DNA of 64,000 bases from positions 174,515,706 through 174,579,705 of the forward strand of contig OZ024743.1 of the NCBI GenBank assembly GCA_964016885.1. Reading direction: 5' to 3'. This DNA comes from Eledone cirrhosa (lineage: Eukaryota; Mollusca; Cephalopoda; Octopoda; Eledonidae). Positions 24,281-38,170 of the stretch are shown here, one piece after another (the stretch's first letter is position 1; the number at the start of each line of letters is the position of its first letter). The notes beneath the pieces are model-generated. The model worked only from the letters and a program-made list of their open reading frames with translations. It was not told the DNA's origin and searched no databases. Both the position numbers and the translations under genes were made by a program.

Positions 24281-27200
24281 CTACCTGTTATATAGGATGT
24301 AGGTAGTCTTTGATATACTGTACCTGTTATATAGGATGTAGGAATTTTTTGATATACTGTACCTGTTATATAGGATGTAGGTAGTCTTTGATATACTGTA
24401 CCTGTTATATAGGATGTAGGTAGTCTTTGATATACTGTACCTGTTATATAGGATGTAGGTAGTCTTTGATATACTGTACCTGTTATATAGGATGTAGGTA
24501 GTCTTTGAAATACTGTACCTATTATATGAGATGTAGGAAGTCTTTGATATACTGTACCTGTTATATAGGATGTAGGTAGTCTTTGATATACTGTACCTGT
24601 CATATAGGATGTAGGTAGTCTTTGATATACTGTACATGTTAAATAGGATGTAAGTAGTCGTTGATATACTGTAGCTGTTATATAGGATGTAGGTAGTCTT
24701 TGATATACTGTACCTGTTATATAGGATGTAGGTAGTCTTTGATATACTGTACCTGTTATATAGGATGTAGGTAGTCTTTGATATACTGTACCTGTTATAT
24801 AGGATGTAGGTAGTCTTTGATATACTGTACCTGTTATATAGGATGTAGGTAGTCTTTGAAATACTGTACCTATTATATGAGATGTAGGAAGTCTTTGATA
24901 TACTGTACCTGTTATATAGGATGTAGGTAGTCTTTGATATACTGTACCTGTTATATAGGATGTAGGTAGTCTTTGATATACTGTACATGTTAAATAGGAT
25001 GTAGGTAGTCCTTGATATACTGTACCTGTTATATAGGATGTAGGTAGTCTTTGATATACTGTACCTGTTATATAGGATGTAGGTAGTCTTTGATATACTG
25101 TACCTGTTGTATAGGATCTAGGTAGTGTTTGATATACTGTACCTGTTATATAGGATGTAGGTAGTCTTTGATATACTGTACCTGTTATATATGATGTAGG
25201 TAGTCTTTGATATACTGTACCTGTTACATAGGATGTAGGTAGTCTTTGATATACTGTACCTGTTATATAGGATGTATGTAGTCTTTGGTATACTGTACCT
25301 GTTACATAGGATGTAGGTAGTCTTTGATATACTGTACCTGTTATATAGGATGTAGGTAGTTTTGATATACTGTACCTGTTATATAGGATGTAGGTAGTCT
25401 TTGATATACTGTACCTTTTATATAGGATGTAGGTAGTCTTTGATATACTGTACCTGTTATATAGGATGTAGGTAGTCTTTGAAATACTGTACCTATTATA
25501 TGAGATGTAGGAAGTCTTTGATATACTGTACCTGTTATATAGGATGTAGGTAGTCTTTGATATACTGTACCTGTTAAATAGGATGTAGGTAGTCTTTGAT
25601 ATACTGTACCTGTTATATAGGATGTAGGTAGTCTTTGATATACTGTACCTGTTACATAGGATGTAGGTAGTCTTTGATATACTGTACCTGTTATATAGGA
25701 TGTAGGTAGTCTTTGATATACTGTACCTGTTATATAGGATGTAGGTAGTGTTTGATATACTGTACCTGTTACATAGGATGTATATAGTCTTTGATATACT
25801 GTACCTGTTATATAGGATGTAGGTAGTCTTTGATATACTGTACCTGTTATATAGGATCTAGGTAGTCTTTGATATACTGTACCTGTTATATAGGATGTAG
25901 GTAGTCTTTGATATACTGTACCTGTTATATAGGATGTAGGTAGTCTTTGATATACTGTACCTGTTACATAGGATGTAGGTAGTCTTTGATATACTGTACC
26001 TGTTATATATGATGTAGGTAGTCTTTGATATACTGTACCTGTTATATAGTATGTAGGTAGTCTTTGATATACTGTACCTGTTATATATGATGTAGGTAGT
26101 CTTTGATATACTGTACCTGTTACATAGGATGTAGGTAGTCTTTGATATACTGTACCTGTTATATAGGATGTATGTAGTCTTTGGTATACTGTACCTGTTA
26201 CATAGGATGTAGGTAGTCTTTGATATACTGTACCTGTTATATAGGATGTAGGTAGTCTTTGATATACTGTACCTATTATATAGGATGTAGGTAGTCTTTG
26301 ATATACTGTACCTGCTATATAGGATGTAGGTAGTCTTTGATATACTGTACCTGTTATATAGGATGTAGGTAGTCTTTGATATACTGTACCTGTTATATAG
26401 GATGTAGGTAGTCTTTGATATACTGTACCTGTTATATAGGATGTAGGTAGTCTTTGATATACTGTACCTGTTATATAGGATGTAGGTAGTCTTTGACATA
26501 CTGTACCTGTTATATAGGATGTAGGTAGTCTTTGATATACTGTACCTGTTATATAGGATGTAGGTAGTCTTTGATATACTGTACCTGTTATATAGGATGT
26601 AGGTAGTCTTTGATATAATGTAACTGTTATATAGGATGTAGGTAGTCTGTGATATACTGTACCTGTTATATAGGATGTACGTAGTCTTTGATATGCTGTA
26701 CCTGTTATATGAGATGTAGGAAGTCTTTGATATACTCTACCTGTTATATAGGATGTAGGTAGGCTTTGATATACTGTACCTGTTATATAGGATGTAGGTA
26801 GTCTTTGATATACTGTACCTGTTATATAGGATGTAGGTAGTCTTTGATATACTGTACCTGTTATATAGGATGTAGGTAGTCTTTGATATACTGTACCTGT
26901 TATATAGGATGTAGGTAGTCTTTGATATACTGTACCTGTTATATAGGATGTAGGTAGTCTTTGAAATACTGTACCTATTATATGAGATGTAGGAAGTTTT
27001 TGATATACTGTACCTGTTATATAGGATGTAGGTAGTCTTTGATATACTCTACCTGTTATATAGGATGTAGGTAGTCTTTGATATACTGTACCTGTTAAAT
27101 AGGATGTAGGTAGTCTTTGATATACTGTACCTGTTATATAGGATGTAGGTAGTCTTTGATATACTGTACCTGTTATATAGGATGTAGGTAGTCTTTGATA

Positions 27201-30200
27201 TACTGTACCTGTTACATAGGATGTAGGTAGTCTTTGATATACTGTACCTGTTATATAGGATGTAGGTAGTCTTTGATATACTGTACCTGTTATATAGGAT
27301 GTAGGTAGTCTTTGATATACTGTACCTGTTATATAGGATGTAGGTAGTCTTTGATATACTGTACCTGTTATATAGGATGTAGGAAGTCTTTGATATACTT
27401 TACCTGTTATATAGGATGTAGGTAGTCTTTGATATACTGTACCTGTTATATAGGATGTAGGTAGTCTGTGATATACTGTACCTGTTATATAGGATGTAGG
27501 TAGTCTTTGATATACTGTACCTGTTATATAGGATGTAGGTAGTGTTTGATATACTGTACCTGTTATATAGGATGTAGGTAGTCTTTGATATACTGTACCT
27601 GTTATATATGATGTAGGTAGTCTTTGATATACTGTACCTGTTACATAGGATGTAGGTAGTCTTTGATATACTGTACCTGTTATATAGGATGTATGTAGTC
27701 TTTGGTATACTGTACCTGTTACATAGGATGTAGGTAGTCTTTGATATACTGTACCTGTTATATAGGATGTAGGTAGTCTTTGATATACTGTACCTGTTAT
27801 ATAGGATGTAAGTAGTCTTTGATATACTGTACCTGTTATATAGGATGTACGTAGTCTTTGATATGCTGTACCTGTTATATGAGATGTAGGAAGTCTTTGA
27901 TATACTCTACCTGTTATATAGGATGTAGGTAGTCTTTGATATACTCTACCTGTTATATAGGATGTAGGAATTTTTTGATATACTGTACCTGTTATATAGG
28001 ATGTAGGTAGTCTTTGATATACTGTACCTGTTATATAGGATGTAGGTAGTCTTTGATATACTGTACCTGTTATATAGGATGTAGGTAGTCTTTGATATAC
28101 TGTACCTGTTATATAGGATGTAGGTAGTCTTTGAAATACTGTACCTATTATATGAGATGTAGGAAGTCTTTGATATACTGTACCTGTTATATAGGATGTA
28201 GGTAGTCTTTGATATACTGTACCTGTCATATAGGATGTAGGTAGTCTTTGATATACTGTACATGTTAAATAGGATGTAAGTAGTCGTTGATATACTGTAG
28301 CTGTTATATAGGATGTAGGTAGTCTTTGATATACTGTACCTGTTATATAGGATGTAGGTAGTCTTTGATATACTGTACCTGTTATATAGGATGTAGGTAG
28401 TCTTTGATATACTGTACCTGTTATATAGGATCTAGGTAGTCTTTGATATACTGTACCTGTTATATAGGATGTAGGTAGTCTTTGATATACTGTACCTGTT
28501 ATATAGGATGTAGGTAGTCTTTGATATACTGTACCTGTTACATAGGATGTAGGTAGTCTTTGATATACTGTACCTGTTATATATGATGTAGGTAGTCTTT
28601 GATATACTGTACCTGTTATATAGTATGTAGGTAGTCTTTGATATACTGTACCTGTTATATATGATGTAGGTAGTCTTTGATATACTGTACCTGTTACATA
28701 GGATGTAGGTAGTCTTTGATATACTGTACCTGTTATATAGGATGTATGTAGTCTTTGGTATACTGTACCTGTTACATAGGATGTAGGTAGTCTTTGATAT
28801 ACTGTACCTGTTATATAGGATGTAGGTAGTCTTTGATATACTGTACCTATTATATAGGATGTAGGTAGTCTTTGATATACTGTACCTGCTATATAGGATG
28901 TAGGTAGTCTTTGATATACTGTACCTGTTATATAGGATGTAGGTAGTCTTTGATATACTGTACCTGTTATATAGGATGTAGGTAGTCTTTGATATACTGT
29001 ACCTGTTATATAGGATGTAGGTAGTCTTTGATATACTGTACCTGTTATATAGGATGTAGGTAGTCTTTGACATACTGTACCTGTTATATAGGATGTAGGT
29101 AGTCTTTGATATACTGTACCTGTTATATAGGATGTAGGTAGTCTTTGATATACTGTACCTGTTATATAGGATGTAGGTAGTCTTTGATATAATGTAACTG
29201 TTATATAGGATGTAGGTAGTCTGTGATATACTGTACCTGTTATATAGGATGTACGTAGTCTTTGATATGCTGTACCTGTTATATGAGATGTAGGAAGTCT
29301 TTGATATACTCTACCTGTTATATAGGATGTAGGTAGTCTTTGATATACTGTACCTGTTATATAGGATGTAGGTAGTCTTTGATATACTGTACCTGTTATA
29401 TAGGATGTAGGTAGTCTTTGATATACTGTACCTGTTATATAGGATGTAGGTAGTCTTTGATATACTGTACCTGTTATATAGGATGTAGGTAGTCTTTGAT
29501 ATACTGTACCAGTTATATAGGATGTAGGTAGTCTTTGAAATACTGTACCTATTATATGAGATGTAGGAAGTTTTTGATATACTGTACCTGTTATATAGGA
29601 TGTAGGTAGTCTTTGATATACTCTACCTGTTATATAGGATGTAGGTAGTCTTTGATATACTGTACCTGTTAAATAGGATGTAGGTAGTCTTTGATATACT
29701 GTACCTGTTATATAGGATGTAGGTAGTCTTTGATATACTGTACCTGTTATATAGGATGTAGGTAGTCTTTGATATACTGTACCTGTTACATAGGATGTAG
29801 GTAGTCTTTGATATACTGTACCTGTTATATAGGATGTAGGTAGTCTTTGATATACTGTACCTGTTATATAGGATGTAGGTAGTCTTTGATATACTGTACC
29901 TGTTATATAGGATGTAGGTAGTCTTTGATATACTGTACCTGTTATATAGGATGTAGGAAGTCTTTGATATACTTTACCTGTTATATAGGATGTAGGTAGT
30001 CTTTGATATACTGTACCTGTTATATAGGATGTAGGTAGTCTGTGATATACTGTACCTGTTATATAGGATGTAGGTAGTCTTTGATATACTGTACCTGTTA
30101 TATAGGATGTAGGTAGTGTTTGATATACTGTACCTGTTATATAGGATGTAGGTAGTCTTTGATATACTGTACCTGTTATATATGATGTAGGTAGTCTTTG

Positions 30201-31188
30201 ATATACTGTACCTGTTACATAGGATGTAGGTAGTCTTTGATATACTGTACCTGTTATATAGGATGTATGTAGTCTTTGGTATACTGTACCTGTTACATAG
30301 GATGTAGGTAGTCTTTGATATACTGTACCTGTTATATAGGATGTAGGTAGTCTTTGATATACTGTACCTGTTATATAGGATGTAAGTAGTCTTTGATATA
30401 CTGTACCTGTTATATAGGATGTACGTAGTCTTTGATATGCTGTACCTGTTATATGAGATGTAGGAAGTCTTTGATATACTCTACCTGTTATATAGGATGT
30501 AGGTAGTCTTTGATATACTGTACCTGTTATATAGGATGTAGGAATTTTTTGATATACTGTACCTGTTATATAGGATGTAGGTAGTCTTTGATATACTGTA
30601 CCTGTTATATAGGATGTAGGTAGTCTTTGATATACTGTACCTGTTATATAGGATGTAGGTAGTCTTTGATATACTGTACCTGTTATATAGGATGTAGGTA
30701 GTCTTTGAAATACTGTACCTATTATATGAGATGTAGGAAGTCTTTGATATACTGTACCTGTTATATAGGATGTAGGTAGTCTTTGATATACTGTACCTGT
30801 CATATAGGATGTAGGTAGTCTTTGATATACTGTACATGTTAAATAGGATGTAAGTAGTCGTTGATATACTGTAGCTGTTATATAGGATGTAGGTAGTCTT
30901 TGATATACTGTACCTGTTATATAGGATGTAGGTAGTCTTTGATATACTGTACCTGTTATATAGGATGTAGGTAGTCTTTGATATACTGTACCTGTTATAT
31001 AGGATGTAGGTAGTCTTTGATATACTGTACCTGTTATATAGGATGTAGGTAGTCTTTGAAATACTGTACCTATTATATGAGATGTAGGAAGTCTTTGATA
31101 TACTGTACCTGTTATATAGGATGTAGGTAGTCTTTGATATACTGTACCTGTTATATAGGATGTAGGTAGTCTTTGATATACTGTACAT
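24281..31188. repeat. Segment S, first copy (about 6.9 kb), containing an internal 2,574-bp (66-unit) duplication
   Basis: 24281-24988 and 30481-31188 translate identically on the minus strand, with a shift of 6,200 bases (159 units less one). Inside, 25858-26499 and 28432-29073 are also identical in translation, at a shift of 2,574. The whole arrangement reappears 30,921 bases further right from 55202 (793 units less six lost bases). Small differences, such as TAGGCTTTGAT near 26761, separate the internal copies. Confidence 0.85.
25011..25380. repeat. Double-marked module 1 (GTCCTTGAT marker, GTATAGGATCTAGG unit, 38-bp unit)
   Basis: A C substitution at 25011 gives GTCCTTGAT. About 98 bases later comes a unit with GTATAGGATCTAGGTAGTG, and 346 bases after the C comes a 38-bp unit (25343-25380). 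This is the first place where all three markers occur together. Confidence 0.95.
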
Positions 31189-31210
31189 GTTAAATAGGAT
31201 GTAGGTAGTC

Positions 31211-31580
31211 CTTGATATACTGTACCTGTTATATAGGATGTAGGTAGTCTTTGATATACTGTACCTGTTATATAGGATGTAGGTAGTCTTTGATATACTG
31301 TACCTGTTGTATAGGATCTAGGTAGTGTTTGATATACTGTACCTGTTATATAGGATGTAGGTAGTCTTTGATATACTGTACCTGTTATATATGATGTAGG
31401 TAGTCTTTGATATACTGTACCTGTTACATAGGATGTAGGTAGTCTTTGATATACTGTACCTGTTATATAGGATGTATGTAGTCTTTGGTATACTGTACCT
31501 GTTACATAGGATGTAGGTAGTCTTTGATATACTGTACCTGTTATATAGGATGTAGGTAGTTTTGATATACTGTACCTGTT
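31211..31580. repeat. Double-marked module 2
   Basis: The marker C is at 31211, the GTATAGGATCTAGG unit is at about 31308, and the 38-bp unit is 31543-31580. It lies 6,200 bases from module 1. Confidence 0.95.
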
Positions 31581-33197
31581 ATATAGGATGTAGGTAGTCT
31601 TTGATATACTGTACCTTTTATATAGGATGTAGGTAGTCTTTGATATACTGTACCTGTTATATAGGATGTAGGTAGTCTTTGAAATACTGTACCTATTATA
31701 TGAGATGTAGGAAGTCTTTGATATACTGTACCTGTTATATAGGATGTAGGTAGTCTTTGATATACTGTACCTGTTAAATAGGATGTAGGTAGTCTTTGAT
31801 ATACTGTACCTGTTATATAGGATGTAGGTAGTCTTTGATATACTGTACCTGTTACATAGGATGTAGGTAGTCTTTGATATACTGTACCTGTTATATAGGA
31901 TGTAGGTAGTCTTTGATATACTGTACCTGTTATATAGGATGTAGGTAGTGTTTGATATACTGTACCTGTTACATAGGATGTATATAGTCTTTGATATACT
32001 GTACCTGTTATATAGGATGTAGGTAGTCTTTGATATACTGTACCTGTTATATAGGATCTAGGTAGTCTTTGATATACTGTACCTATTATATAGGATGTAG
32101 GTAGTCTTTGATATACTGTACCTGTTATATAGGATGTAGGTAGTCTTTGATATACTGTACCTGTTACATAGGATGTAGGTAGTCTTTGATATACTGTACC
32201 TGTTATATATGATGTAGGTAGTCTTTGATATACTGTACCTGTTATATAGTATGTAGGTAGTCTTTGATATACTGTACCTGTTATATATGATGTAGGTAGT
32301 CTTTGATATACTGTACCTGTTACATAGGATGTAGGTAGTCTTTGATATACTGTACCTGTTATATAGGATGTATGTAGTCTTTGGTATACTGTACCTGTTA
32401 CATAGGATGTAGGTAGTCTTTGATATACTGTACCTGTTATATAGGATGTAGGTAGTCTTTGATATACTGTACCTGTTATATAGGATGTAGGTAGTCTTTG
32501 AAATACTGTACCTATTATATGAGATGTAGGAAGTTTTTGATATACTGTACCTGTTATATAGGATGTAGGTAGTCTTTGATATACTGTACCTGTTATATAG
32601 GATGTAGGTAGTCTTTGATATACTGTACCTGTTAAATAGGATGTAGGTAGTCTTTGATATACTGTACCTGTTATATAGGATGTAGGTAGTCTTTGATATA
32701 CTGTACCTGTTATATAGGATGTAGGTAGTCTTTGATATACTGTACCTGTTACATAGGATGTAGGTAGTCTTTGATATACTGTACCTGTTATATAGGATGT
32801 AGGTAGTCTTTGATATACTGTACCTGTTATATAGGATGTAGGTAGTCTTTGATATACTGTACCTGTTATATAGGATGTAGGTAGTCTTTGATATACTGTA
32901 CCTGTTATATAGGATGTAGGAAGTCTTTGATATACTTTACCTGTTATATAGGATGTAGGTAGTCTTTGATATACTGTACCTGTTATATAGGATGTAGGTA
33001 GTCTTTGATATACTGTACCTGTTATATAGGATGTAGGTAGTCTTTGATATACTGTACCTGTTATATAGGATGTAGGTAGTCTTTGATATACTGTACCTGT
33101 TATATAGGATGTACGTAGTCTTTGATATACTGTACCTGTTATATGAGATGTAGGAAGTCTTTGATATACTGTACCTGTTATATAGGATGTAGGTAGT

Positions 33198-35400
33198 CTA
33201 TGATATACTGTACCTGTTATATGAGATGTAGGAAGTTTTTGATATACTGTACCTGTTATATAGGATGTAGGTAGTCTTTGATATACTGTACCTGTTATAT
33301 AGGATGTAGGTAGTCTTTGATATACTGTACCTGTTAAATAGGATGTAGGTAGTCTTTGATATACTGTACCTGTTATATAGGATGTAGGTAGTCTTTGATA
33401 TACTGTACCTGTTACATAGGATGTAGGTAGTCTTTGATATACTGTACCTGTTATATAGGATGTATGTAGTCTTTGGTATACTGTACCTGTTACATAGGAT
33501 GTAGGTAGTCTTTGATATACTGTACCTGTTATATAGGATGTAGGTAGTCTTTGATATACTGTACCTGTTATATAGGATGTAGGTAGTATTTGATATACTG
33601 TATCTGTTATATAGGATGTAGGTAGTCTTTGATATACTGTACCTGTTATATAGGATGTAGGTAGTCTTTGATATACTGTACATGTTAAATAGGATGTAGG
33701 TAGTCTTTGATATACTGTACCTGTTATATAGGATGTAGGTAGTCTTTGATATACTGTACCTGTTATATAGGATGTAGGTAGTCTTTGATATACTGTACCT
33801 GTTATATAGGATGTAGGTAATGTTTGATATACTGTACCTGTTATATAGGATGTAGGTAGTCTTTGATATACTGTACCTGTTATATATGATGTAGGTAGTC
33901 TTTGATATACTGTACCTGTTACATAGGATGTAGGTAGTCTTTGATATACTGTACCTGTTATATAGGATGTATGTAGTCTTTGGTATACTGTACCTGTTAC
34001 ATAGGATGTAGGTAGTCTTTGATATACTGTACCTGTTATATAGGATGTAGGTAGTCTTTGATATACTGTACCTATTATATAGGATGTAGGTAGTCTTTGA
34101 TATACTGTACCTGTTACATAGGATGTAGGTAGTCTTTGATATACTGTACCTGTTATATAGGATGTAGGTAGTCTTTGATATACTGTACCTGTTACATAGG
34201 ATGTAGGTAGTCTTTGATATACTGTACCTGTTACATAGGATGTAGGTAGTCTTTGATTTACTGTACCTGTTATATAGGATGTATGTAGTCTTTGGTATAC
34301 TGTACCTGTTACATAGGATGTAGGTAGTCTTTGATATACTGTACCTGTTATATAGGATGTAGGTAGTCTTTGATATACTGTAACTATTATATAGGATGTA
34401 GGTAGTCTTTGATATACTGTACCTGCTATATAGGATGTAGGTAGTCTTTGATATACTCTACCTGTTATATGAGATGTAGGAAGTCTTTGATATACTCTAC
34501 CTGTTATATAGGATGTAGGTAGTCTTTGATATACTGTACCTGTTATATAGGATGTAGGTAGTCTGTGATATACTGTACCTGTTATATAGGATGTACGTAG
34601 TCTTTGATATGCTGTACCTGTTATATGAGATGTAGGAAGTCTTTGATATACTCTACCTGTTATATAGGATGTAGGTAGTCTTTGATATACTGTACCTGTT
34701 ATATAGGATGTAGGTAGTCTTTGATATACTGTACCTGTTATATAGGATGTAGGTAGTCTTTGATATACTGTACCTGTTATATAGGATGTATGTAGTCTTT
34801 GGTATACTGTACCTGTTACATAGGATGTAGGTAGTCTTTGATATACTGTACCTGTTATATAGGATGTAGGTAGTCTTTGATATACTGTACCTGTTATATA
34901 GGATGTAGGTAGTATTTGATATACTGTACCTGTTATATAGGATGTAGGTAGTCTTTGATATACTGTACCTGTTATATAGGATGTAGGTAGTCTTTGATAT
35001 ACTGTACATGTTAAATAGGATGTAGGTAGTCTTTGATATACTGTACCTGTTATATAGGATGTAGGTAGTCTTTGATATACTGTACCTGTTATATAGGATG
35101 TAGGTAGTCTTTGATATACTGTACCTGTTATATAGGATGTAGGTAGTGTTTGATATACTGTACCTGTTATATAGGATGTAGGTAGTCTTTGATATACTGT
35201 ACCTGTTATAAATGATGTAGGTAGTCTTTGATATACTGTACCTGTTACATAGGATGTAGGTAGTCTTTGATATACTGTACCTGTTATATAGGATGTATGT
35301 AGTCTTTGGTATACTGTACCTGTTACATAGGATGTAGGTAGTCTTTGATATACCGTACCTGTTATATAGGATGTAGGTAGTCTTTGATATACTGTACCTA
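33198..35400. repeat. Block T, middle copy (related to 9.7-11.9 kb and 50.4-52.6 kb)
   Basis: The order of variants in 33198-35009 matches 50393-52204 at a shift of 17,195 bases (441 units less four). It also matches the region starting near 9.7 kb at a shift of about 23.5 kb. In the 118-residue minus-strand frames 34653-35009 and 51848-52204 the translations are identical. The left copy is further diverged or rearranged. Ends are approximate. Confidence 0.65.
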
Positions 35401-37800
35401 TTATATAGGATGTAGGTAGTCTTTGATATACTGTACCTGTTACATAGGATGTAGGTAGTCTTTGATATACTGTACCTGTTATATAGGATGTAGGTAGTCT
35501 TTGATATACTGTACCTGTTACATAGGATGTAGGTAGTCTTTGATATACTGTACCTGTTACATAGGATGTAGGTAGTCTTTGATATACTGTACCTGTTATA
35601 TAGGATGTATGTAGTCTTTGGTATACTGTACCTGTTACATAGGATGTAGGTAGTCTTTGATATACTGTACCTGTTATATAGGATGTAGGTAGTCTTTGAT
35701 ATACTGTAACTATTATATAGGATGTAGGTAGTCTTTGATATACTGTACCTGCTATATAGGATGTAGGTAGTCTTTGATATACTCTACCTGTTATATGAGA
35801 TGTAGGAAGTCTTTGATATACTCTACCTGTTATATAGGATGTAGGTAGTCTTTGATATACTGTACCTGTTATATAGGATGTAGGTAGTCTGTGATATACT
35901 GTACCTGTTATATAGGATGTACGTAGTCTTTGATATGCTGTACCTGTTATATGAGATGTAGGAAGTCTTTGATATACTCTACCTGTTATATAGGATGTAG
36001 GTAGTCTTTGATATACTGTACCTGTTATATAGGATGTAGGTAGTCTTTGATATACTGTACCTGTTATATAGGATGTAGGTAGTCTTTGATATACTGTACC
36101 TGTTATATAGGATGTATGTAGTCTTTGGTATACTGTACCTGTTACATAGGATGTAGGTAGTCTTTGATATACTGTACCTGTTATATAGGATGTAGGTAGT
36201 CTTTGATATACTGTACCTGTTATATAGGATGTAGGTAGTATTTGATATACTGTACCTGTTATATAGGATGTAGGTAGTCTTTGATATACTGTACCTGTTA
36301 TATAGGATGTAGGTAGTCTTTGATATACTGTACATGTTAAATAGGATGTAGGTAGTCTTTGATATACTGTACCTGTTATATAGGATGTAGGTAGTCTTTG
36401 ATATACTGTACCTGTTATATAGGATGTAGGTAGTCTTTGATATACTGTACCTGTTATATAGGATGTAGGTAGTGTTTGATATACTGTACCTGTTATATAG
36501 GATGTAGGTAGTCTTTGATATACTGTACCTGTTATAAATGATGTAGGTAGTCTTTGATATACTGTACCTGTTACATAGGATGTAGGTAGTCTTTGATATA
36601 CTGTACCTGTTATATAGGATGTATGTAGTCTTTGGTATACTGTACCTGTTACATAGGATGTAGGTAGTCTTTGATATACTGTACCTGTTATATAGGATGT
36701 AGGTAGTCTTTGATATACTGTACCTATTATATAGGATGTAGGTAGTCTTTGATATACTGTACCTGTTACATAGGATGTAGGTAGTCTTTGATATACTGTA
36801 CCTGTTATATAGGATGTAGGTAGTCTTTGATATACTGTACCTGTTACATAGGATGTAGGTAGTCTTTGATATACTGTACCTGTTATATAGGATGTCGGTA
36901 GTCTTTGATATACTGTACCTGTTATATAGGATGTCGGTAGTCTTTGATATACTGTACTTGTTATATAGGATGTAGGTAGTCTTTGATATACTGTACCTGT
37001 TATATGAGATGTAGGAAGTCTTTGATATACTGTACCTGTTATATAGGATGTAGGTAGTCTTTGATATACTGTACCTGTTATATGAGATGTAGGAAGTTTT
37101 TGATATACTGTACCTGTTATATAGGATGTAGGTAGTCTTTGATATACTGTACCTGTTATATAGGATGTAGGTAGTCTTTGATATACTGTACCTGTTAAAT
37201 AGGATGTAGGTAGTCTTTGATATACTGTACCTGTTATATAGGATGTAGGTAGTCTTTGATATACTGTACCTGTTACATAGGATGTAGGTAGTCTTTGATA
37301 TACTGTACCTGTTATATAGGATGTATGTAGTCTTTGGTATACTGTACCTGTTACATAGGATGTAGGTAGTCTTTGATATACTGTACCTGTTATATAGGAT
37401 GTAGGTAGTCTTTGATATACTGTACATGTTAAATAGGATGTAAGTAGTCGTTGATATACTGTAGCTGTTATATAGGATGTAGGTAGTCTTTGATATACTG
37501 TACCTGTTATATAGGATGTAGGTAGTCTTTGATATACTGTACCTGTTATATAGGATGTAGGTAGTCTTTGATATACTGTACCTGTTATATAGGATGTAGG
37601 TAGTCTTTGATATACTGTACCTGTTATATAGGATGTAGGTAGTCTTTGAAATACTGTACCTATTATATGAGATGTAGGAAGTCTTTGATATACTGTACCT
37701 GTTATATAGGATGTAGGTAGTCTTTGATATACTGTACCTGTTATATAGGATGTAGGTAGTCTTTGATATACTGTACATGTTAAATAGGATGTAGGTAGTC

Positions 37801-38170
37801 CTTGATATACTGTACCTGTTATATAGGATGTAGGTAGTCTTTGATATACTGTACCTGTTATATAGGATGTAGGTAGTCTTTGATATACTGTACCTGTTGT
37901 ATAGGATCTAGGTAGTGTTTGATATACTGTACCTGTTATATAGGATGTAGGTAGTCTTTGATATACTGTACCTGTTATATATGATGTAGGTAGTCTTTGA
38001 TATACTGTACCTGTTACATAGGATGTAGGTAGTCTTTGATATACTGTACCTGTTATATAGGATGTATGTAGTCTTTGGTATACTGTACCTGTTACATAGG
38101 ATGTAGGTAGTCTTTGATATACTGTACCTGTTATATAGGATGTAGGTAGTTTTGATATACTGTACCTGTT
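37801..38170. repeat. Double-marked module 3
   Basis: The marker C is at 37801, the GTATAGGATCTAGG unit is at about 37898, and the 38-bp unit is 38133-38170. It lies 6,590 bases from module 2. Confidence 0.95.
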